The notes below the pieces were generated by a model. It had not been told where the DNA came from, made no database searches, and worked only from the letters and a program-made list of their open reading frames with translations. This document shows, piece by piece, positions 57,001 to 64,000 of a DNA stretch of 64,000 bases. Within the stretch, counting starts at the first letter, position 1. The number at the start of each line of letters is the position of its first letter. The stretch comes from Saccopteryx bilineata (lineage: Eukaryota > Chordata > Mammalia > Chiroptera > Emballonuridae): assembly GCF_036850765.1 (NCBI RefSeq), contig NC_089491.1:91110740-91174739 (forward strand), given 5' to 3'. The translations under genes and the position numbers were made by a program.

Positions 57001-57846
57001 ATGAATTTGACTCCAATGGCAAGAGAAGTGAAGGCAAAAATTAATGAATGGGACTACATCAGACTAAGAAGTTTTTGCTCAGCAAGAGAAACTGATAACA
57101 AAATAAACAGAAAGCCAACTAAATGGGAAATGATATTTTCAAACAACAGCTCAGATAAGGGCCTAATATCCAAAATATACAAAGAACTCATAAAACTCAA
57201 CAACAAACAAACAAACAATCCAATAAAAAAATGGGAAGAGGATATGAATAGACACTTCTCCCAGGAAGAAATACAAATGGCCAACAGATATATGAAAAGA
57301 TGCTCATCTTCTTTAGCTATTAGAGAAATGCAAATCAAAACGGCAATGAGCTACCACCTCACACCTGTTCGATTAGCTGTTATTAGCAAGTCAGGTAATA
57401 GCAAATGTTGGAGAGGCTGTGGAGAAAAAGGAACCCACATATACTGTTGGTGGGAATGTAAAGTAGTACAACCATTATGGAAGAAAGTATGGTGGTTCCT
57501 CAAAAAACTGAAAATAGAACTACCTTATGACCCAGCAATCCCTCTACTGGGTATATATCCCCAAAACTCAGAAACATTGATACGTAAAGACACATGCAGC
57601 CTCATGTTTATTGCAGCATTGTTCACAGTGGCCAGGACATGGAAACAACCAAAAAGCCCGTCAATAGATGACTGGATAAAGAAGATGTGGCACATATACA
57701 CTATGGAATACTACTCAGCCATAAGAAATGTTGACATCGGAACATTTACAGCAAAATGGTGGGATCTTGATAACATGATACGAAGCGAAATAAGTAAATC
57801 AGAAAAAAACAGGAACTGTATTATTCCATACGTAGGTGGGACATAA
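54020..57846 (+). pseudogene. ORF2: LINE-1 ORF2: endonuclease/reverse transcriptase, one frameshift
   Basis: ORF2p nicks DNA and reverse-transcribes L1 RNA at the nick (target-primed reverse transcription). Part 1 (54020-55765, 581 aa) holds the AP-like endonuclease: N14, E43 (QETHL), D145 and N147 (GDLN), D205 and H230 (SDH) are all in place. A single missing base near 55754 moves the frame; part 2 then continues (ATG at 55801, equivalent to residue 595). It holds the reverse transcriptase with D600 (SIDAEKAF) and FADD at D702/D703, then the C-terminal Cys-rich [14 protein letters not shown] motif. Numbering with the shift taken into account gives 1275 codons, the same length as human L1 ORF2. 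Apart from this one change no stop is seen. As it stands the protein is truncated before the catalytic core of the reverse transcriptase. Confidence 0.95.
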
Positions 57847-57876
57847 TAGTGAAACTAAGAGACATTGATAAGAGTG

Positions 57877-57935
57877 TGGTGGTTACGGGGGGAGGGGGGA
57901 ATGGGAGAGGGATAGGAGGTGGGGAGGGGCACAAA
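57877..57935 (+). promoter_or_regulatory. G-rich polypurine tract of the L1 3' UTR
   Basis: GGGGGGAGGGGGGAATGGGAGAGGG and following GGAGGTGGGGAGGGG. Four or more closely spaced G runs could form a G-quadruplex, a known L1 3' UTR feature. The twin-primed copy has the related tract at 46975-47022. Confidence 0.7.
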
Positions 57936-58096
57936 GAAAACAAGATAGAAGGTGACAGAGGACAATCTGACTTTGGGTGGTGGGTATGCAATATAAATGA
58001 ACGACAAGATAACCTGGACTTGTTATCTTTGAATATATGTATCCTGATTTATTGATGTCAGCCCATTAAAAAAATAAAATTATAAAAAAAAATAAA

Positions 58097-58112
58097 AAAA
58101 ATATTTAATGAA
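58097..58112. repeat. Right target-site duplication of the full-length L1
   Basis: AAAAATATTTAATGAA, identical to 49810-49825. Confidence 0.95.
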
Positions 58113-58237
58113 AAGTTAAAAAAGTGTTTATATAAAAAAGAAACTAATAAATAAAGGAATTTCAAAAAAAACTGTAATATTGCAGTGTAACTTCTTAACC
58201 TTTGATGGAAATAGGTAGTATTCATTGGCCACAGTTG

Positions 58238-58613
58238 TTTTTTATTCTTAAATGAGAAGCAGGGAAACAGAGAGACAGACTCTTGCATATACCCTAAGAG
58301 GAACCCACCCAGCAAGCGCCCCACTGGAAAATGCTCTGCCCATCTGGGGCCATTGCTCCATTGCTCAACAACCAAGCTATATATTTTAGCTCCTGAGGTG
58401 AGGCCATGGAGCAATCCTCAGTGCCCAGGGCCAACTTGCTGCAACCAAGCCATGGCTGTAGGAGGGAAAGAGAGAGAAACGAAGAGAGAAAAAGGAGAGA
58501 GGGAGGGGTAGAGAGCAAATGGTCACTTCTCCCGTGTGCCCTGACTGGGAACAGAACCCAGGACATCACCACACTGGGATGATACTCCACCATTGACCCA
58601 ACTGGCCAGGCCC
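58238..58613 (-). mobile_element. tRNA-derived SINE, family A, diverged
   Basis: Antisense copy: T-rich tail, AGAGACAGACTCTTGCATATACCC, body with TCCTCAGTGCCCAGGGCC, head complement ending CAACTGGCCAGGCC. GGCCACAGTT (58227-58236) and GGCCATAGTT (58614-58623) are the target-site duplication. Confidence 0.93.
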
Positions 58614-58623
58614 GGCCATAGTT

Positions 58624-59398
58624 TTAAAGACAAGAATAAAGTTCTTTAAAGTCCTTAACTGAGAATTTAGGGTTGTTTCTTTATATATGTATTATATACT
58701 TATATAATATGTAATTTTATACTATCTATATAAATATATATGATGATGATTCAAGCTTTTGGCACTCAAAATCCAGATGACAATTTTTCTAAGTGAAAAC
58801 AATAATGCATATCAATATGTTCTATCCAAGAGAACTTCAACACTGTGGAATACCAAAAAGAACCATTGGTTGCCAACACTTGCAAATTCAACATTATGTT
58901 CATTGGCAGAAAGAATTAACTGTCACATATTTAAGTCAGTCATACAAAATTCCTTCCTAAATTTGAAAAGAAAAAGAAAAAGAAAAGAACTACAAAGCCC
59001 AACTATTAAATTGCAAAATAATAATAATAATTTTAAATTATTTCCAAATGATTACAGAGCCAAAATCAGTATATTTAGGTAATTCTCGAAAGTATAGTTA
59101 CTAATAGAGTTGTGAGTGACATGAAAACACAAATTTACCTATGCTCCTGACTAATTCCTGGGACTATCTGCATAGTATTGAGTTTCCTTCAAAGGTTGAT
59201 AAACAGTGGCTTTTTTTGCATGTTTTCCAAGGTGGTTTTGTAAAACACCTGATTGACCTAATGCAGCCTATCTGAAATCCTCTAAGGGAGTGAAAAAAGC
59301 AGAAAATGGCACAGTGTAGCAATGCAAACAGCAAGTGGCAAGCACACTTTGGTGTAGGTTTCAAAATATAGGCAAATAGATTTTTAAAAACAGTGACC
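58624..59398. other. Unassigned intergenic sequence
   Basis: AT-rich; a short (AAAAG)n patch near 58965-58988 and an (AAT)n patch near 59017-59030. A 107-codon frame at 58759-59082 has no domain. Confidence 0.35.
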
Positions 59399-59406
59399 CT
59401 TTAATG

Positions 59407-59774
59407 CAGGGGTCTCAAACTCAACTCAGCATGTGGGCCATAGAGCAAGATCACAGCCATTCGGCGGGCTGCACTAGGTCTACAAAAGGCAACTGTTACG
59501 CAACACTTTTCTCATTGCAGTTGAAAACAAAAAAAATCAGTACAACAAGCACAATCATACATGCAGTTTACTCAGTGTCACAAAACGACCAGAAACTGTA
59601 GTTCGCATCACAACTGCTGTTAACTAAGCTAATATCTAGCTAGGATGCTAGAGAAATGAAAAATACAAGTAGGCCCCTAGGCTTACTTAATTTTATCCAA
59701 AATATTTTGAACTTCGTGGATTAGTCTGCGGGCCGCACAAAATTGTTCGGCGGGCCGCGAGTTTGAGACTCCTG
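59407..59774. mobile_element. hAT-type non-autonomous DNA transposon, 368 bp, with 8-bp TSD
   Basis: Left end CAGGGGTCTCAAACTC and right end GAGTTTGAGACTCCTG are matching terminal inverted repeats. Both sides are flanked by CTTTAATG (59399-59406 and 59775-59782), the 8-bp duplication typical of hAT elements. A subterminal 'CGGCGGGC...'/'GCGGGCCGC' pair lies near both ends. No transposase is encoded. Intact ends and duplication mean a fairly recent insertion. Confidence 0.9.
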
Positions 59775-59782
59775 CTTTAATG

Positions 59783-60312
59783 CAATGTTGAAATCTGCAA
59801 CAATAAAGATGAAGGAACAGCAGAGTAATGCATCCTTAACTAGAGTATCTGTTGATGTATATTTTGCTTTTATCATCAATATATCTGGTTCTTTGTCTTT
59901 ATAAAATGCAGATATCCAGCATTTATCCCTAAACTGCATGGATATTTAATAATCAGGTAGGTTATATGAATACATAAATTGTCTGTAGGCTGTTCCTGTC
60001 TATGTATTTTGGCTACTTAAATCTTTCCTTTCTCTGTTACAACGTTAATGATTTATATATTTGCCACAGAAAATACAATGATAGGTGCCCCAGACACACA
60101 CATACAAGCAACTCTTTTCACTTTTGATCATTTAATGAGAGGAAAACATTCAAAGGTTTATTTTACCCTAAGTTCTTGAAGCCATGTCAGGCACTATCTA
60201 TTCTAAATGCAATTTATTGGATCTCCAGGTCCCAGAGTGGTTAAAGCAATGCTAGCTTGCTCTCAGACTATGGGATCAACCTGTTTGTTTCCTTTCTCCC
60301 ATCATGGACCTA
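59783..60312. other. Unassigned intergenic sequence
   Basis: No gene or named repeat recognised. Confidence 0.3.
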
Positions 60313-60413
60313 CTCTATTCTATTCTATTCTATTCTATTCTATTCTATTCTATTCTATTCTATTCTATTCTCTATTCTATTCTATTCTAATTCTATTCTA
60401 TTCTACTCTATTT
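60313..60413. repeat. (TATTC)n pentanucleotide microsatellite
   Basis: About 19 TATTC units with a few interruptions, then a TTTA-rich stretch to 60445. Confidence 0.96.
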
Positions 60414-60445
60414 ACTTATTTATTTGTCTATTTATTTATTTATTT

Positions 60446-60703
60446 AAAGTAAGCTGTACCCTGACTAGGACCCACCCCCACCCCCTCTACTGGCTGACGC
60501 TTCAGTTAACCGAGTTGTCCTCAGCACCTGGGCAGATGCTTGGACCAATTGAGTCACTGGTTACAAGAAGGCAAAGAGAGAGAGAGAAGGGAAAGAGGGA
60601 GAAGCAGATGGTCACTTCTCATGTGTGCCTTGACTGGGGATTGACCTGGGATGTCAGCACCCTGGACGGTTGCTTTGTCTAGTGAGTCAACGTGCCAGGC
60701 CTC
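60446..60703 (-). mobile_element. tRNA-derived SINE, older family A relative
   Basis: Antisense copy: GTACCCTGACTAGGACCCACC, CCGAGTTGTCCTCAGCACC, GAGAAGCAGATGGTCACTTC, a damaged B box complement (GGGGATTGACCTGGG), and AGTGAGTCAACGTGCCAGGCC. Its tail merges with the preceding simple repeat. Confidence 0.85.
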
Positions 60704-61105
60704 CATCACTGACTATTCTAGCTTAGAGCAATACTCTGGCTTTCTAGCTGAATTGCACAGAAGGGCACTAGGCAGAAGCAGGCCCTTCTTTTTGGACTCT
60801 GATTGGATGACAAAATAACTAGAAGATGGAAATTCATAAGATGGTTATTTCTAGATAAATCAAGAGTTGTGAAACAGCCTGAAAATGTTTCTGCTATGTT
60901 TTGGGGATGAAAACAAGCCAAATTATAAAAATTTCAGTAAATAGGAGGAGTAATCATAATAGTGCTGTGCTCTTGTGGGGAAACAGAAAGTTTTTATAAT
61001 GAGTAAGCGGTTTCATTTCATGGAGATTTTGGCCTGACCTGTGATTTTGGGCATTACCTCTACACTAATAGCTTCTTGTTCCTGAATTTACTCTTCTCTA
61101 CTGTT
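60704..61105. other. Unassigned intergenic sequence
   Basis: No gene or named repeat recognised. Confidence 0.3.
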
Positions 61106-61118
61106 GACATTTATTTTT

Positions 61119-61340
61119 TTTTTAATTTTTTATTTATTTATTTTTATTTATTCATTTTAGAGAGGAGAGGGAGAGACAGACAGAGAGAGACAGAGAGAGA
61201 GACAGAGAGAGAGTAGGGGAGGAGGAGCTGGAAGCATCAACTCCCTTATGTGCCTTGACCAGGCAAGCCCAGGGTTTTGAACCAGCGACCTCAGCATTTC
61301 CAGGTTGACGCTTTATCCACTGCGCCACCACAGGTCAGGC
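61119..61340 (-). mobile_element. tRNA-derived SINE, family C, inserted in an antisense L1
   Basis: Best-preserved family C copy: (GAGACA)n-like purine block, GGAGCTGGAAGCATCAACTCC, GCCTTGACCAGGCAAGCCC, GGTTTTGAACCAGCGACCTC, CGCTTTATCCACTGCGCC, ACCACAGGTCAGGC. Flanked by GACATTTATTTTT at 61106-61118 and 61341-61353. Right flank belongs to an older L1 3' end. Confidence 0.92.
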
Positions 61341-61690
61341 GACATTTATTTTTAATTGAATTTATTGGGGTGACACTGGTTAACATAATTGCACAAGTTT
61401 CAGGTGCCCAATTTTATAACGCATTCTGTACACCGCATTGTGTCTTCAACACCTCCCAATCAAGTCTTTGTTTATCATGAATTCCCTTTATATCTACCAT
61501 CCTCCTCAGCAATCTCCACTCTGTGGTCCATGTCCATGAGTTTTTTCTTCTTTGTTTTTTGTCCCTTTTACTTAATCCCTCCAAGTCCCTGACTCTCACC
61601 TAACAACAGTCAATCTGCTCTCTATGTATCAATCTGCCTATTTTTGCTTCTTTTCATAATATTGCTGAGCATCATCCATGGTGCAGGATT
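61341..61690 (-). mobile_element. L1 3' UTR fragment, antisense
   Basis: On the complementary strand the order is ATGGACATGGACCACAGAGTG, then TGTGCAATTATGTTAACCAG, then CACCCCAATAAATTCAATT, i.e. the L1 3' end with an AATAAA signal. 5'-truncated old copy. Confidence 0.75.
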
Positions 61691-61819
61691 GTATTTCTCA
61701 TTGAAAATAAAATATTAATGTAATTAAATAATGGCCCCTTCCATCATGAAACTTACTAGGAGGAGAGGCAAATATTAATCAATAACTTTATAAACAAATA
61801 TGCTACAAAGCACAATGGG

Positions 61820-62159
61820 TGGCCCTAGCTGGTGGCTCAGTAAATAGAGCATCACTCGGCGTATGGACGTCCAGGGTTCAAGACCTGGTCAGGGCACACA
61901 GGACAGGCAACCATCTGCTTCTTCCCACTCCCTCACCTCTTTCTCTCTTTCTTCCCTTCCTGCAGCCAGTGACTTGATTAGTTTGTGTGTGGCTCTGGGA
62001 GCTAAGGCTTTCTTATTGGAGCATGTCAGACTTAGGTACTAAAAACAGATTGGTTGATTGTAACATTGGCCCCCACATAGAAGTTGCCAGATGGATCCCC
62101 GTCAGGGTGCACGTGGGAGTCCACCTATCCATTCTCCTTTCACTTAAAAAAAAAAAACC
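61820..62159 (+). mobile_element. tRNA-derived SINE, older relative of family A
   Basis: Head TGGCCCTAGCTGGTGGCTCAG, B box GGTTCAAGACC, CAACCATCTGCTTCTTC, the 'agtgacttgattagtttgtgtg' body and an A-tail. CAAAGCACAATGGG (61806-61819) / CAAAGCACGATGGG (62160-62173) flank it. Confidence 0.9.
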
Positions 62160-62229
62160 CAAAGCACGATGGGGCTACGTGTGCTATAAGATCGGCTATC
62201 ATAGAGGGCTTACCTAGACTGCCCTCAAA

Positions 62230-63100
62230 TAAGTGATATTTGAACTGATGATTGAAGAATGAGTTAAAATGAGTATTGAAACAAGAGGGTATAGAATTCT
62301 AAAGAGATGGCTCAACTTCTATAAATGTCCTGAGACAGAGACAAAAAGCATAAAGAACTGAGAGTAAGTCACTATGAGTAGATACCATAGAAGGGTTGGA
62401 GGCAGGCTGTGCTAAATTCTAGGTCATATAAAAGATTTTGGTCATTAACTTTGGAACACAGGGGGAATTACTGACAATTTTTAAGGAGAGGAATCAAATA
62501 ATCACATTGACATCTTAAATAAAATAGATGAAGACACAACAGTGAGAAGGCTATTGCAATAATCCAGCAGGAGAAGATATAGATAAACTGATCGTAGTAG
62601 AAAAACAGAGAAAATGAAGACAAATTTGGTAAATTTAGAGGAGGTTATTTGATAATATGTTTGGTGATGGGAACTGAGGGAGAGTGGAACAGGGTAAATG
62701 CTAAATCTCAGCTTTGGAACTCTGTATAGATACTAGCTCTGTTAAAGAGAAAATGATCTCTCTTGACTTGTTTATTTAGAGTGGAACAGAAGAATACAGG
62801 AGAAGTGATTCTCAGTTCTAATTTCAATATGTTGATTTTGAGATACTTTAGAATAATCTGAACAACCTTGTTTAGTGTTTTTTGCTATTTGGATTTGGAA
62901 AAGACAAATCTGAGCCCAAGATTAAAATTTGTGAATCGCCATGGAAATAGAAATTAGAGCCTTGGGCATGGAGAGGATTTTCTAGAGAAAAACATAGAAA
63001 AATCAAAGAAGACTAGGACTGAGTCTTGAGGAATTTCAACATCCAAATGTCAGATTACAACAACCAAAAGATGATGAACAGTACTTTTTGAGGTGTTATT
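62230..63100 (+). repeat. Ancient diverged interspersed repeat(s), unclassified
   Basis: Phrases such as AGTGAGAAGGCTATTGCAATAATCCAGCAGG and GAGGAATCAAATAATCACATTGACATC are typical of an old mammalian repeat also hinted at near 3010-3110 and in the 14542/15183 pair. I cannot name the family with certainty. Confidence 0.45.
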
Positions 63101-63224
63101 ATGTGCAACTTATAATTAAGTCCTTGTTATATATTAACCTATTTAGTGGTCATAATAAACTTGTAAGGAAATATTATTTTAAGAATTTAAACTTACATTT
63201 GTATTTATCCTCAATATCTGCATT
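63101..63224 (+). repeat. MIR-like remnant
   Basis: GTGTTATTATGTGCAACTTA, CTATTTAGTGGTCATAATAAACTTGTAAGG and ATTATTTTAAGAA fit the centre of a diverged MIR. Confidence 0.5.
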
Positions 63225-63555
63225 GTCTAAGTGACTTCTAAGAACTTGTAATATGGCTAGTCCAAACTGAGATGTACTATATGTAAAATGAGTACCAAAA
63301 TATTTTGAATATATCAAATTTTAAAGATTTAATACCAAAAGTAAATAATGCAAAATACCCCATTAATATTTTTACATTGACTACTTGTTGAAATGATAGT
63401 ATTTTGAATATACTGGGTTAAATAAAATACATTATTAAAATTAATTTCACCTGGCCCTTTTACTTTTTAAACATTTAATCAATTTAACTTCATTTTAAAT
63501 TAGAAATGTAAACTTCTCTACATGGATCACATTATGTTTGCATTGGACAGCCCTG
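63225..63555 (-). mobile_element. MER5A-like hAT-Charlie element
   Basis: On the + strand: AATATGGCTAGTCCAAACTGAGATGTACTATATGTAAAATG, GAAATGATAGTATTTTGAATATACTGGGTTAAATAAAATACATTATTAAAATTAATTTCACC, then CATTGGACAGCCCTG. This is the reverse of the MER5A order with both ends visible. Diverged, ancient. Confidence 0.85.
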
Positions 63556-64000
63556 TTCTATATATTTCCCCCATTTGCTCTCTGAATTCCTAGCTCCAGA
63601 TGGGCCCTAACAAACAGTTAATATGCTTTCCTTGACACACAGATTCCATTCAGATCTGAGCTCCAAGCGTGTCCCACATGCTTTCATGCCCTGCCTCTGT
63701 GGCGTTTCCATGGTAACCACGCCTTAGCGAGAGAAAGATGCTTTTAATCTGAGTTCTAAAAATTTTCCTCTTCGGGCTTTATGTCACTTCATATTGATTT
63801 TATGGTTCTCTTTTTGGTTCTTCTCTAGAAGTTGGTGTGCTTTTTGAAGTCACGAGTGTTAGTTCAGTGGTTCCTAGGCATAAAAATATTTAAGAATCAC
63901 TTGGGAAGTTTTCTCAAATTATACAAGGCCATCAGCCTGGGAGATTTCTATATGTTCCCTACCTCCGATGAAGGACTACTGCTCTAATCTTTCTATTGTC
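63556..64000. other. Unassigned intergenic sequence
   Basis: No gene or named repeat recognised; runs off the window. Confidence 0.3.

Larger units (their letters stand above)
49826..58096 (+). mobile_element. Full-length LINE-1, near-intact, with an antisense SINE in its 5' UTR
   Basis: The element runs from GACCAATCTAAAGAGGCGC to an A-rich tail after CCCATTAAAAAAATAAAATT and is flanked by a perfect 16-bp target-site duplication. Order: CpG-rich 5' UTR with 240-bp monomers, a pyrimidine-rich tract (with a SINE), ORF1 (52691-53716), a 303-bp spacer, ORF2 (54020-57846, one frameshift), 3' UTR with a G-rich purine tract. At 8.27 kb (about 7.84 kb without the SINE and its duplicated target) it is longer than the usual 6-7 kb because of the long 5' UTR. 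The intact ORF1, all ORF2 catalytic residues and the perfect duplication mean a recent insertion. It sits in the 3' end of an older L1. Confidence 0.97.

Noticed and set aside
60313..60413. Regularly spaced units that might suggest a CRISPR-like array
   Set aside because: Pure 5-bp microsatellite without spacers, in a vertebrate context.

Overview
This window looks like intergenic DNA from a bat nuclear genome. I could support no host protein-coding gene, rRNA, functional tRNA gene or CRISPR array. Nearly everything recognisable is transposable-element sequence on an AT-rich background, together with old mammal-wide repeats (MIR, L2, MLT1, MLT2, MER5). The bat assignment is inference. It rests on many copies of a ~380-bp tRNA-derived SINE (left end CCCTGGCCGGTTGGCTCAG) that resembles the Rhin-1 type of horseshoe and leaf-nosed bats, on two other tRNA-derived SINE families, and on older VES-like bat SINE remnants. 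A near-intact L1 argues against a fruit-bat lineage that has lost L1 activity.

Layout. 1-950: remnant of a class I endogenous retrovirus (gag/pro junction, then an LTR). 1-8 kb: old repeats (MER5B, MIR, MLT1) with long unassigned stretches. 8-29.6 kb: accessory-rich, with about 20 SINE copies, many with clear target-site duplications (TSDs), plus microsatellites, an antisense L1 3' end and a local 280-bp direct repeat. 29.6-42 kb: sparser, with a mariner-like mini-element, an MLT2-type solo LTR, L2, and two young SINEs. 43-44.3 kb: a half-L1-like element (ORF1 plus 3' UTR, no ORF2) split by a SINE. 45-49.8 kb: an old L1 split by a solo LTR, itself split by a 5'-inverted (twin-primed) L1 3' end. 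49.8-58.1 kb: the main feature, a full-length L1. 58-64 kb: SINEs, a 368-bp hAT-type element with 8-bp TSD, antisense L1, MER5A.

The full-length L1 (49826-58096) is flanked by a 16-bp perfect TSD. Its 5' UTR is CpG-rich and contains 240-bp tandem monomers, followed by a long pyrimidine-rich tract that carries an antisense SINE. ORF1 is intact (341 aa). ORF2 keeps all endonuclease and reverse-transcriptase catalytic residues but has one single-base deletion near 55754. The SINEs, the twin-primed copy and the solo-LTR nest show this L1 lineage and its machinery at work: the non-autonomous SINEs carry L1-style TSDs and A-tails, and one is 5'-truncated as L1 products often are.
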